Shown one piece after another: positions 1-8,559 of a DNA stretch of 64,000 nt. The stretch comes from an uncultured Clostridia bacterium (lineage in GTDB: Bacteria > Bacillota > Clostridia > Oscillospirales > Acutalibacteraceae). Position numbers and translations under genes: made by a program. The DNA lies in NCBI GenBank assembly GCA_945863885.1, contig CAMAZY010000003.1, forward strand, positions 95,645 through 159,644. Direction: 5' to 3'. Below the pieces are notes generated by a model. It searched no databases. It was not told where the DNA came from and saw only the letters and a list, made by a program, of their open reading frames with translations. The number at the start of each line of letters is the position of its first letter. Within the stretch, counting starts at the first letter, position 1.

Positions 1-1100
1 TTGAAAGCGGCAAGATACGTTCCCTTTTCGGCACTGTCGGCGGTCCAGATGACATATTCGTTGCCGTCCGGAGCGTTCCACCGCTTTGCCTGCTTGGCAC
101 GGCGTGAATTTTTGTGCATTTTCAGTATTTCGGTGTTTGTCAGAAGTCCGAGCGTAAAGTCGTCGTTCTTCGTCAGCTCCCCGCCTATCATGAGCGGCGA
201 GCGGAATATGGACCAAAGCGTCATCATCGTCATTTGCTCGTCCTTCGTGAAGCGCGTCCGGTTTTCGGGCGAATAGACCTGATTGATTGCACCGACAGGA
301 AGCATATCTGCGTCCGGGAAGCCGCCTTTTCCGCAAAACGGCGCCCACTTCTCTGCCCGTTCGAACATGGCATACAGGTCGTCCCACCTGTCCCAGAAGT
401 CGTCGGTCATGCGCCACATATCGGCGTATTTTCCGTACAAATCGGCTTTTTCTAAAATTGCAGGACCGGGAGAGAGACTGAGCACCATCTCCCTGCCGCA
501 GTTTTTCACGGCTTCACTTATTAAAATCAACTCGTCCTCGGCGTGAGACAGCTCTCTTGCGATATCATCGCACTTGATAAAGTCAACGCCCCACGAGGCG
601 TACAGCTCGAAGAGGCTTTCGTAGTATTCCCTTGCGCCCTCTTTCTTGGCATCAACGCCGTACATATCGGTATTCCAATGACAGATGTCGTCCGTTTTGG
701 CAATCTCACGGGGCAAGGCGGTACTGTTTTTGATTCCGGTATTGCCGTGAACCGCCTGTCTCGGAATGCCCCTCATGATATGAATTCCGAATTTCAGCCC
801 TAAGGAATGAACAAATTCCGCAAGTGGAGCGAAGCCCTTGCCGCCGCATGAAGACGGAAAGCGGTTTTCGGCGGGAATCAGACGGGAATATTCATCCATG
901 CAAAGCGGGGCAAAAGCGTTGTACGAATGCGATTTTGCCGCCGGTTCATACCACTGAATGTCGACGACGATGTACTCCCAGCCGTAGGGCTTAAGATATT
1001 TTGCCATATAGTCGGCGTTTTTTCTGACCGCCTCTTCCGTGACCGCCGCACCGTAGCAATCCCAGCTATTCCATCCCATAGGGGCTCTTTCAAGCTTCAT
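1..1100 (-). CDS. GH27 alpha-galactosidase, C-terminus cut by window edge
   Basis: This gene reads leftward off the window, so only the first 366 codons are visible and no stop is seen. Glycoside hydrolase family 27 enzymes remove terminal alpha-galactose from oligosaccharides. The N-terminus MGWNSWDCYG (residues 8-17) is a family hallmark. The likely nucleophile is Asp178 in FIKCDD, and the likely acid/base is Asp234 in WRMTDDFW. No signal peptide is visible, so it is probably cytoplasmic. The start is the ATG at 1100, with GGAAAGGAAG upstream. It is divergent from the membrane protein gene at 1199. The family call is firm; the exact substrate is not known. Confidence 0.9.
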   Translation of the reverse strand, partial: MKLERAPMGWNSWDCYGAAVTEEAVRKNADYMAKYLKPYGWEYIVVDIQWYEPAAKSHSYNAFAPLCMDEYSRLIPAENRFPSSCGGKGFAPLAEFVHSLGLKFGIHIMRGIPRQAVHGNTGIKNSTALPREIAKTDDICHWNTDMYGVDAKKEGAREYYESLFELYASWGVDFIKCDDIARELSHAEDELILISEAVKNCGREMVLSLSPGPAILEKADLYGKYADMWRMTDDFWDRWDDLYAMFERAEKWAPFCGKGGFPDADMLPVGAINQVYSPENRTRFTKDEQMTMMTLWSIFRSPLMIGGELTKNDDFTLGLLTNTEILKMHKNSRRAKQAKRWNAPDGNEYVIWTADSAEKGTYLAAF

Positions 1101-1139
1101 TTGTGTCTTCCTTTCCTGTTTTGTTTTCCTTTATTTGTC

Positions 1140-1168
1140 TTGAAAAAATCAGTTTAGACTTGTATAAT
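1140..1168 (+). promoter_or_regulatory. sigma-A promoter for the membrane acyltransferase-like gene
   Basis: TTGAAA at 1140-1145 and a perfect TATAAT at 1163-1168 are separated by 17 nt. They lie 30 nt upstream of the ATG at 1199. Confidence 0.7.
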
Positions 1169-1198
1169 CAATTTATACTCGATCTTCCGGAGGATATC

Positions 1199-2266
1199 AT
1201 GATTCTGTTTTTACTGTTTATTATAATGACCGCCTTTGTCGGTCTCAAAGCGGCAAAGCCCGGCGAATTCTTCGACGACTATATGACAAGAGAAAACACG
1301 ACCGCCGTAAACGGGCTTTTTGTCCTTTTGATTTTCTTAAGCCACGCCGAAGGATACATTCAGGCAAGCGGTGCACTCGACAACGCCTATCTGACCTTTA
1401 AAAACAATATGCTTCAGCTCGTTGTGGTATCGTTTTTATTCTATTCGGGCTACGGCATCATGGAGTCAATCAAGCACAAAGGACAAGCCTATGTCCGTTC
1501 GATTCCGGCAAAACGCTTTTTCAAGGTGTATTACCGTATGGTCATCTGCGTGTGTCTGTTTATCGTCTTAAACCTGATTCTCAGGCAAAACTACGGCTTA
1601 AAAAGAACGCTTCTCGCCTTTACGGGCTGGACGGGCATCGGCAACAGCAATTGGTACATTTTCGTCATTCTTGTCTTGTATCTTTTTGTTTTCTTGTCGT
1701 TCTCGGTGTTCAGAAAGCATCTTTGGCCGGGCGTAATTATCACGACCGTACTTTCGGCTGCGCTTGTGCTCGTTCAGATAAAGCTCGGACGAAAGGGCTG
1801 GACCTACAATACGGTGATGCTCTTTCCGACCGGCATGATTTTTTCGTTAGCCAAAGAGCCGTTCGAAAAAATCGTAAAACGAAACGATTCGTTCTGGTTT
1901 CTGTCCGTCGGAGCGATTGCCGCCGGCTTTACCGCTCTCCATTATCTTGAGCCGAAAAACATCGTCACCTATTCCCTTTGGGCAATTTTCTTCATGATGC
2001 TTTTAGTCTTGCTCACGATGAAAATTCAGCTTAAGAACCCGATTCTTTCCTGGTTCGGCTCCCATGTTTTCAGCGTGTATATGCTTCAGCGAATCCCGAT
2101 GATATTCCTGTCCTATATCGGATTCAACGAAAAAAACAAGTATGCTTTTGTTGCGGTAAGCTTTGCGGCGACGGTGATTTTATCGTATTTCTTTGAAATG
2201 ATCACCGAAAAAACCGACGCTCTGCTATTCAAAAAAGCGAAAACGGACAACCGCACAAGCGCTTAA
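1199..2266 (+). CDS. Multi-pass membrane protein, acyltransferase-3-like
   Basis: The 355-residue product has about ten hydrophobic segments spread over its whole length and short loops. The overall pattern, including the early FLSHAEGY stretch in the first third, resembles integral membrane O-acyltransferases of the acyltransferase-3 family, which acetylate sugars or envelope polymers. I see no diagnostic catalytic motif beyond that early His, so the function is inferred. The start at 1199 is chosen because GGAGG sits 5 nt upstream and a good promoter precedes it; an upstream in-frame start at 1103 would overlap that promoter. The 3' end overlaps the convergent phosphatase gene by 4 nt. Confidence 0.6.
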   Translation: MILFLLFIIMTAFVGLKAAKPGEFFDDYMTRENTTAVNGLFVLLIFLSHAEGYIQASGALDNAYLTFKNNMLQLVVVSFLFYSGYGIMESIKHKGQAYVRSIPAKRFFKVYYRMVICVCLFIVLNLILRQNYGLKRTLLAFTGWTGIGNSNWYIFVILVLYLFVFLSFSVFRKHLWPGVIITTVLSAALVLVQIKLGRKGWTYNTVMLFPTGMIFSLAKEPFEKIVKRNDSFWFLSVGAIAAGFTALHYLEPKNIVTYSLWAIFFMMLLVLLTMKIQLKNPILSWFGSHVFSVYMLQRIPMIFLSYIGFNEKNKYAFVAVSFAATVILSYFFEMITEKTDALLFKKAKTDNRTSA

Positions 2267-2982
2267 TGTCTTGTGTCGTCCTCAAAGCATTCACAAAACC
2301 TTGCGGCAAAGGAAACAGGCTGACCGCCCGCATATAAATGAGACGTATCCCCGAAGGCATTGATCCGGAAAACGGCAATGCCTTCTTCTCTTTCCTCGGT
2401 GATTGCCGTTGTGACACTTGTCGGAAGCGCAACAAAGTTATGCCACAAAAGCATCGGCGACATACCGATCAGATGAGACAGAATGACGCACTCCACGCCG
2501 AAATGACAAAATAGCACGATTTTGTCGTGATTGCTTCTCTCGGCCCGGAAAATCCGTCCGTCATGAACATAGCCGTGCTTTTTCAAAAGCGCATCGAGTC
2601 CGTCACAGACCCGTTTGTATTCCTCTTTAACGTTCACGGTTTTCATCAAGGCAGTATCGTACCACTTTTCGCCGTAGTAGTCATCAATTCCCGTCCAGTC
2701 AGACGGCAGTCTGTCCCAGCACTGTTCGGGCGGCTTGAGCGGACCTGTTTTCACCTTTCCCTCAAATTCACGAAGCCAGTCGAGCGTTTCTGCCTTTTTC
2801 GAAACAAGCTTCAGCGTATAGGAGGCCGTCTTTTGCGCTCTTCCCAACGGGGAACAGTAAAAATAGTCGGCGTTTTCCTTTTCCAAGCGTTTTGCCAAAA
2901 GCTTCGCTTCTTTTTTGCCCTCTTTTGTAAGAGAGTCAAGCACATAATCCGGGTCGCCGTGGCGAACGATAATCAACTGCAT
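2263..2982 (-). CDS. Histidine phosphatase (phosphoglycerate mutase-like) family protein
   Basis: The product has 239 residues. It starts with the branch-1 histidine phosphatase signature RHG (residues 7-9), where the His is the phospho-acceptor, followed by a CSPLGRAQKTA segment typical of the second conserved block. A second catalytic His is likely in the CHFGVE segment near residue 158. Such proteins dephosphorylate small metabolites or proteins, and the substrate cannot be told here. AAAGGA precedes the ATG. It ends by overlapping the convergent membrane protein gene by 4 nt. The UPF0178 gene lies upstream on the same strand, so the two may be cotranscribed. Confidence 0.8.
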   Translation of the reverse strand: MQLIIVRHGDPDYVLDSLTKEGKKEAKLLAKRLEKENADYFYCSPLGRAQKTASYTLKLVSKKAETLDWLREFEGKVKTGPLKPPEQCWDRLPSDWTGIDDYYGEKWYDTALMKTVNVKEEYKRVCDGLDALLKKHGYVHDGRIFRAERSNHDKIVLFCHFGVECVILSHLIGMSPMLLWHNFVALPTSVTTAITEEREEGIAVFRINAFGDTSHLYAGGQPVSFAARFCECFEDDTRH

Positions 2983-3030
2983 AATCTTTTCCTTTCAGTA
3001 TTTTGTCAGCAATACACGGGTAAAGGCTTG

Positions 3031-3468
3031 TCACGCAAGTGCACTTAAAATCCGTCTAAGCGTTCGTTCAAAAGCCCTGTCCTGCTGGGCGGTTCTCTTC
3101 GGCGGACCTTTGAGATGCTTTTTGCTCATTCTTGCCTTTTTTGCGGCGTACCGTGACGCCAGAAGCGAATCAATATTGAACGCTGTGATTTCAAGTCCGT
3201 TCTGTGTCAGCACGCTGCCTTTTTTCGAAAGCACCATCGCCGCAAGGCCGTAATCCTGCGTCACAACAAGGTCGCCCGATTCAATGAAATTCACAATCGC
3301 AAAGTCCGCACTGTCCGCCCCTTTATCGACGGTGACGGTTTCGACGCCGTCAAAATGAAATTCATGGCTCGTATCACAAAAAACCACAGCCGGTATGCCG
3401 TATTCTTTTGCAACGAAAACGGTCAGCCGCACAACGGGACAGCCGTCGGCATCAATCAGGATTCTCAT
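3031..3468 (-). CDS. UPF0178 (YaiI/YqxD, DUF188) family protein
   Basis: The product has 145 residues, the usual length for this family. The N-terminus MRILIDADGCPV and the central acidic motif VVTQDYGLA are characteristic. The fold is thought to be related to PIN/NYN nucleases, with Asp residues clustered at a putative metal site; a biochemical role is not established. The start at 3468 has AGGGTGAAG upstream. The basic C-terminal tail (KGPPKRTAQQDRAF) is also typical. It lies 48 nt upstream of the histidine phosphatase gene on the same strand. Confidence 0.88.
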   Translation of the reverse strand: MRILIDADGCPVVRLTVFVAKEYGIPAVVFCDTSHEFHFDGVETVTVDKGADSADFAIVNFIESGDLVVTQDYGLAAMVLSKKGSVLTQNGLEITAFNIDSLLASRYAAKKARMSKKHLKGPPKRTAQQDRAFERTLRRILSALA

Positions 3469-3555
3469 ATCGTCTTCACCCTATCATACTTTGTTTTCAG
3501 TATATCACAACGAGCCGAAAATGCAAGTGAGAATATGAATGTCAAATCAAAACTG

Positions 3556-3587
3556 AAAAAAATCCCCGCAGACGCACCGTTCTGCGG
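3556..3587 (-). terminator. Terminator of the DUF2804 gene
   Basis: CCGCAGA at 3566-3572 pairs with TCTGCGG at 3581-3587. On the minus strand the stem is followed by GGATTTTTTT. It lies 36 nt past the stop of the DUF2804 gene. Confidence 0.8.
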
Positions 3588-3623
3588 AGAATCAATTTTT
3601 ACACGGCTTCGGCCGTCAGTCGA

Positions 3624-4682
3624 TCAGAATCGCAGGCTCTTATCCTCACCGATGCCATACATTCCGTCGAGTATGTATTTGTTGCCGTCGGGGTCACAGA
3701 CAAAGCCCGAAAGCTCTCCGAACGTGATGTGGTAATTGATGTCAATAACGCCCGCCGGAACACGCATCAGGAAGCGGTCGCCAATATCAAAAATAATATC
3801 GGTCATTCCGTAAACGTCCTTGATCCGCCATTTGTTATAGCTTAAATGCTCAAAGCGCACGGGGGTCAGAAGCGTTGTCCTGCCCTCGAACCAGATCAGG
3901 TTTTCGTTGTAGTCATTCTGGTTAACGGACTGATTTCTTGTCAGGTTGAAGCCGAAATACTGCATCTTGCCGTCAATCTCTTTTTTACCCATAGTCGTTA
4001 CCCAATCGTAGTGCGACTTATACGGATAATAGCCTCTGTGGTCGTCGATGATGGCGGTGCTGTTTTCGTCGGCTTCGTAGCGTTTGCCGTTGACCTCGAT
4101 ATAGCCTGTGACCTTAAAGAGATCCTTTTGAGAATAAAGCGGTCTGTTGTCGCCGAACGGAATCGAAACAATGCTCGGAAGCGAAACCCGGTCAAGCTGA
4201 ACGTCATAGCTGATGCAGCCGCTCTTGTCATCGCTTGCCGTACCTCTTACAAAGGCCTGCCCTTTTTCAAAAAAGTTGCTGCAGCGGAAATGAACCACCT
4301 TGCCCCTCGATTCGGTCGGATCGCCGTTGAGCAGTGTCTTTGAAATTACGGCGTCTTTTTTCGGGAGCATATCCTGCCAATAGATCAGCTTTCTCTTCGC
4401 TTTATCATAGCAGATTGTAAGTCCGGTACCAAAAATACCCATATCGCACACAGCGGTCAGCACGATTATGTCCTGAAAATGAAGTTCAATTGCCTCCCAA
4501 AGAGTAAGGCGAAGCTTGTTAAAGGCGTTCGGAAGCGCAGACGGACGGTCAACGCTCAAGAAATCCATTCTTTGAAATTCCTTGTCAAAGGTTCCGAAAT
4601 AAGCTCTTCCGCTCGGATCGACAATGTTCGTCGGCGTCGGCACCGCTTTTCTTTTTTCGGAAAGCACATCATTAAAGTTCAT
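3624..4682 (-). CDS. DUF2804 family protein
   Basis: The product has 352 residues. Its layout matches DUF2804: an N-terminal segment with DPSGRAYFGTF, a middle beta-rich part, and the conserved block around DHRGYYPYKSHYDWVTT followed by GFNLTRNQSVNQNDYNEN. The family is predicted to be beta-sandwich-like with no firm function; a role with lipids or carotenoid-like ligands is only speculative. The start at 4682 is chosen for its AAGGAG Shine-Dalgarno 8 nt upstream. The gene is divergent from the ABC exporter operon, with an operator-like palindrome between them. Confidence 0.75.
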   Translation of the reverse strand: MNFNDVLSEKRKAVPTPTNIVDPSGRAYFGTFDKEFQRMDFLSVDRPSALPNAFNKLRLTLWEAIELHFQDIIVLTAVCDMGIFGTGLTICYDKAKRKLIYWQDMLPKKDAVISKTLLNGDPTESRGKVVHFRCSNFFEKGQAFVRGTASDDKSGCISYDVQLDRVSLPSIVSIPFGDNRPLYSQKDLFKVTGYIEVNGKRYEADENSTAIIDDHRGYYPYKSHYDWVTTMGKKEIDGKMQYFGFNLTRNQSVNQNDYNENLIWFEGRTTLLTPVRFEHLSYNKWRIKDVYGMTDIIFDIGDRFLMRVPAGVIDINYHITFGELSGFVCDPDGNKYILDGMYGIGEDKSLRF

Positions 4683-4718
4683 GGTATTTCTCTCCTTTTG
4701 GTAATATCGTTTAATAAT

Positions 4719-4746
4719 ATTATACATCAGTCAAAAAAAATGTCAA
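4719..4746 (-). promoter_or_regulatory. Promoter of the DUF2804 gene
   Basis: On the minus strand TTGACA (4746-4741) and TATAAT (4724-4719) are separated by 16 nt. The -35 overlaps the palindrome at 4741-4755. Confidence 0.65.
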
Positions 4747-4755
4747 CTGTTGACA
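4741..4755. promoter_or_regulatory. Operator-like palindrome TGTCAAC-T-GTTGACA
   Basis: This is a perfect 7-bp inverted repeat with one central base, in the divergent intergenic region. It overlaps the -35 of the leftward promoter and ends 9 nt before the -35 of the rightward promoter, so one regulator could control both. No regulator gene lies next to it. Confidence 0.5.
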
Positions 4756-4764
4756 AGGTTTAAG

Positions 4765-4794
4765 TTGACTGGATGCTGTTAGGCATGATATAAT
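4765..4794 (+). promoter_or_regulatory. Promoter of the ABC exporter operon
   Basis: TTGACT at 4765-4770 and TATAAT at 4789-4794 are separated by 18 nt. They lie about 75 nt upstream of the first ABC gene. Confidence 0.7.
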
Positions 4795-4868
4795 TCTTTC
4801 GCCTCAGCAATCCCAAAATATCAGACTGCTTCAACCCGGTCTGAGAAAAAGAAAGGAATTGCAAAAAA

Positions 4869-6662
4869 ATGAAAAGCAAAACACTTTTCGAAAACCTTAG
4901 GTACATGCTGCAAAACTGGAGAAAGTGGGACAGCAAAAGCATTATAATTTTCTTTTTGCGTGTGCCTGCCCTCGTGCTCCAACCCATTCTCACCGCCTAC
5001 ATACCGAAAGCAATCATTGACTGCATCAACCAAAGCGTGTCCGTAAAAGAGCTTACCGTCACTGTTGCTCTTTTAAGCGTCGGTGTTGCTATGACAACAT
5101 GGCTCGGACCGTTTTTACAGGAACTGCTTTCGGGGTCGGCAAGAGTGATCCGTATGCGCTATGCGGTCAAGGCGTTCGAAAAAAATCTGACGGCGGATTA
5201 CATGAAAATCGAATCTCTCGAGGGCAGAGAGAAAAACAAACGGGCGGCGGAGTTTTACCAAAGCTATTATTCGGCGGCGTCCGACTTTATCGAGACGCTC
5301 AATCAGGCTGTGGTATGCATCATCGGCGTGCTGGCTTCGATGGCACTGATTTACAAAATCAACGTCCTGATGATTCTGCTGATTCTTTCGACGTGCGTCG
5401 GGGAGTTTTTCATTCTCCGCTTTCTCAACGCCCGTGAAAAAAGCGTCAAGAACGAAAGAAGCTCGGTTTTCGTCAAGCTCGATTATTATTACGAGCAAAG
5501 CCGCAGCGGCGAAGCGGCAAAGGATATCCGTCTTTACGGCTTTTCCGATTACTTCATCAGCCTTTATGCCCGGCTTGTCAGCCGCCTTGAACAAATCGTT
5601 TCAAAGTACACCGGTCAAAGTGCAAGCGTCAGCGGCGTCCGGGCTTCCCTCAATCTTATCCGGGAGACCGTCGCCTACGCTTATCTTGTTTATCTCGTTA
5701 CGGCGGGACGGCTCGGCGTGTCGGACTTCATTTTTTACTTCGGCATCATTACGGGCTTTTCGAACTGGATTATGAGCCTTGTTTACAGCTATTCGAATAT
5801 CGAACGCTGCTGTAACGACTGCGAAGCGTACCGGAATTTTGTTGAAGATGCCGACCCAAGCCCTGACAGCGGCAGGAAAGCCGCATTCCACTCCGTCGAC
5901 AGCATTACCTTTCAGTCTGTCTTTTTCCGTTATCCCGAAGCCGACGGCGACACGATTTGCGATATGTCCTTTACCGTGAATAAGGGCGAAAATATTGCAA
6001 TCGTCGGCGAAAACGGAGCCGGAAAGACGACCGCCGTCAAGCTTCTTTGCGGTCTTTACCGCCCGACAAGAGGCAAAATTATCATCAACGGCGAAAACTC
6101 GGCCGACCTTTCCCGTGACAGTCTTTTTTCGCTTTTCGCTCCCGTTTTTCAGGATTCGGAGTTTATGCCGATGACGGTTGCACAGAACATATCCGCCGAA
6201 TTTGACTGCGACAAGAAAAAGCTTTATGACGCTTTCGAAAAAGCCGGTATCAAGGAGAAAATTCTTGCCCTGCCCGAGCAGGAGAACACACCGATGATTA
6301 AGGATGTCTTTAAAAATGCGGCGGAGTTTTCCGGCGGCGAAAAGCAGAAGCTTCTTTTAGCAAAAGCGATTTATAAAAACGCACCCGTTCTGATTCTTGA
6401 CGAGCCGACAGCAGCGCTTGATCCGATTGCCGAAAACGAGCTTTACTTAAAGTACAGTGAAATGACAAAGGAAAAAATCTCGTTCTTTATTTCGCACCGC
6501 CTGTCCTCCACCCGCTTTTGCGACAGAATCTTTTTTATCAAGGACGGCAAAATCGCCGAAAGCGGAACGCATGACGAGCTGATGGCGAAAAACGGCGAGT
6601 ACAGCCGTATGTTCCGGATTCAAAGCTATTACTACCGTGAGAACGGGGGTGATGCCGTATGA
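4869..6662 (+). CDS. ABC exporter half-transporter, permease plus ATPase (subunit 1)
   Basis: The product has 597 residues. The N-terminal half carries about six membrane helices of the type I exporter fold. The C-terminal half is an ATPase with Walker A GENGAGKTT, an FSGGEKQK signature, Walker B VLILDEPTAALD and an H-loop His in FISHRL. The signature departs from canonical LSGGQ. The stop overlaps the start of the next gene (ATGA), implying translational coupling and a heterodimer. It probably exports a peptide, lipid or drug; the substrate cannot be told. The start has GAAAGGAATTG upstream. Confidence 0.9.
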   Translation: MKSKTLFENLRYMLQNWRKWDSKSIIIFFLRVPALVLQPILTAYIPKAIIDCINQSVSVKELTVTVALLSVGVAMTTWLGPFLQELLSGSARVIRMRYAVKAFEKNLTADYMKIESLEGREKNKRAAEFYQSYYSAASDFIETLNQAVVCIIGVLASMALIYKINVLMILLILSTCVGEFFILRFLNAREKSVKNERSSVFVKLDYYYEQSRSGEAAKDIRLYGFSDYFISLYARLVSRLEQIVSKYTGQSASVSGVRASLNLIRETVAYAYLVYLVTAGRLGVSDFIFYFGIITGFSNWIMSLVYSYSNIERCCNDCEAYRNFVEDADPSPDSGRKAAFHSVDSITFQSVFFRYPEADGDTICDMSFTVNKGENIAIVGENGAGKTTAVKLLCGLYRPTRGKIIINGENSADLSRDSLFSLFAPVFQDSEFMPMTVAQNISAEFDCDKKKLYDAFEKAGIKEKILALPEQENTPMIKDVFKNAAEFSGGEKQKLLLAKAIYKNAPVLILDEPTAALDPIAENELYLKYSEMTKEKISFFISHRLSSTRFCDRIFFIKDGKIAESGTHDELMAKNGEYSRMFRIQSYYYRENGGDAV

Positions 6663-8500
6663 AGACCGCCAAAACCGTTCTCGAAGCCTTCCGGGAAATG
6701 CAGCGGCTCGAAAAAAGGCTGATTCCCGCCTGTCTGATTGTTGCGGTCATCGGGGCGGTAAGTCCGTTCGTCAACATCAAGGCTACGTCCGTGATTATCG
6801 ACCAACTTGACAGCGACGCCGGCATGAAACAGCTTATGTTTTACATCGCCGCCGCAGTCATCATCAACTTTGTTCTCTTTTTCTTAAACAGCTTTTTGGG
6901 CGATATGTTCTATATGTACCGCTCCATGCTTTATAACCGTGAACTTCAGGCCGTTGCGTCAAAGCTTTATTCGGTTGAGTTTAAAAAGACCGAAAACGCC
7001 CTTTTCAAGGAGCTTTTACACAAGCACTCTGAGGCGCAGAACCGTGTCTTTTCCGCATTTTCTCAGTTTTCGTGGATGCTTCGTGACTTCGTTTCGGGCT
7101 TTTTGACACTCATCATATCGCTTGTTTTCATTTTTCCGCTTTTCAAAATCGGACTGACGAAGACGGGTGAAAGCTTTTTCGAAAAGCCGGTATTTCTGCT
7201 GAGCATTTTTGCGGCTATTGCCGTCATGGCGGCGATTATTTTGGTTGTCGCCCTGAAGATGAACAAGCAATGGTTTTTAGCCTCCGACGAATATTCACGG
7301 CTCGACCGCCTGTTCTATTTCTTTCTTGAAAAGTTCAAGGACTACAAAACCGGCAAGGATTTCCGCCTTTACCGTGAGCAGGAGCTGATTGAAAAAATCG
7401 CCGCCGACAGTCTTTTGAACGACGGCGAAAAGGTGCTCAAAAAAGCGTCGGTGAATTCGGCGAAATCAAGCTCGTTTGTTGCGCTCTTAGGCTCGCTTGT
7501 CGGATTCGGGATTTATCTTTTTATCGGCATCAAAGGGCTTTTAGGCTCGTTTTCGATAGGCTCACTCGTGCTGTACTGCGGCTCGTTCATGCAGGTCATT
7601 TCCGGCATCATGAAAATGGCGGCAACCTTCGGAAAAACCGCCGAAATGGTGCCGCTTGTCAACTACTATTTCGAAATTATCAATACAGAGGACGACATCC
7701 GATACGGCGAAAAAACGGTTGACAGCGAAAACGGAATCGACATCGAGTTTCAAAACGTCTCGTTCACCTACCCCGGCTCAGACAAAAAAGCGCTCGACAA
7801 GGTAAGCCTTACCATCAAAAACGGCGAACACCTTGCGGTTGTCGGACGAAACGGAAGCGGCAAGACGACCTTTATCAAGCTTCTTTGCCGCCTGTACGAC
7901 CCGGACGAGGGCGAAATCCTGATTAACGGCGAGAACATCAGGCGGTATTCGAAAGAAAGCCTACTGAAGCTTTTCTCTCCTGTCTTTCAGGACTTTGCGG
8001 TTTTCGCTTTTTCGGTTTCGGAAAACCTTTCTGCGTCGGGGGAGTACGACAGCGAAAAGCTGGAACGAGCACTCAGGGAAGCCGATATTTTCGAAAGAGT
8101 CGAAAAAATGCCGCAAAAGGAAAAGACCTGTCTATTTAAATCGCTCGACAAAAACGGTGTTGACGTTTCGGGCGGTGAACAGCAGAAAATCGCACTCGCC
8201 CGTGCGCTGTACAAGGATTCACCCGTTGTGGTTCTTGACGAGCCGACGGCGGCGCTTGATCCGATTGCGGAAAACGAGATTTACAGCCGTTTCAATTCCT
8301 TTACAAAGGACAAAACCGCCATTTATATTTCGCACCGGCTTTCAAGCTGTGTATTCTGTGACCGTGTAGCCGTATTTGATAAAGCGAAGCTTATTGAGAC
8401 GGGAGCACACAAGGAGCTTTTGGAAAAAGGCGGAAAATACGCCGCCCTCTGGAACGCACAGGCACAGTACTATTGTCAGAATTCAGAAAACAGAAAGTAG
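6659..8500 (+). CDS. ABC exporter half-transporter, permease plus ATPase (subunit 2)
   Basis: The product has 613 residues with the same order as its upstream partner: six membrane helices, then an ATPase with Walker A GRNGSGKTT, a VSGGEQQK signature, Walker B VVVLDEPTAALD and YISHRLS. The two ATPase cores share the string DEPTAALDPIAENE. The pair therefore probably arose by duplication and forms a heterodimer. Both halves keep a Glu after Walker B Asp, so neither site is obviously dead. The gene starts inside the last codons of its partner and is followed by a strong terminator. Confidence 0.9.
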   Translation: MKTAKTVLEAFREMQRLEKRLIPACLIVAVIGAVSPFVNIKATSVIIDQLDSDAGMKQLMFYIAAAVIINFVLFFLNSFLGDMFYMYRSMLYNRELQAVASKLYSVEFKKTENALFKELLHKHSEAQNRVFSAFSQFSWMLRDFVSGFLTLIISLVFIFPLFKIGLTKTGESFFEKPVFLLSIFAAIAVMAAIILVVALKMNKQWFLASDEYSRLDRLFYFFLEKFKDYKTGKDFRLYREQELIEKIAADSLLNDGEKVLKKASVNSAKSSSFVALLGSLVGFGIYLFIGIKGLLGSFSIGSLVLYCGSFMQVISGIMKMAATFGKTAEMVPLVNYYFEIINTEDDIRYGEKTVDSENGIDIEFQNVSFTYPGSDKKALDKVSLTIKNGEHLAVVGRNGSGKTTFIKLLCRLYDPDEGEILINGENIRRYSKESLLKLFSPVFQDFAVFAFSVSENLSASGEYDSEKLERALREADIFERVEKMPQKEKTCLFKSLDKNGVDVSGGEQQKIALARALYKDSPVVVLDEPTAALDPIAENEIYSRFNSFTKDKTAIYISHRLSSCVFCDRVAVFDKAKLIETGAHKELLEKGGKYAALWNAQAQYYCQNSENRK

Positions 8501-8507
8501 AAATCAG

Positions 8508-8548
8508 ACTCCCGGACTGTCACTTGCAGGCAGTCCGGGAGTTGTTTT
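8508..8548 (+). terminator. Terminator of the ABC exporter operon
   Basis: ACTCCCGGACTG (8508-8519) pairs perfectly with CAGTCCGGGAGT (8531-8542) over 12 bp, followed by TGTTTTAC. Confidence 0.85.
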
Positions 8549-8559
8549 ACAAATTTCTT

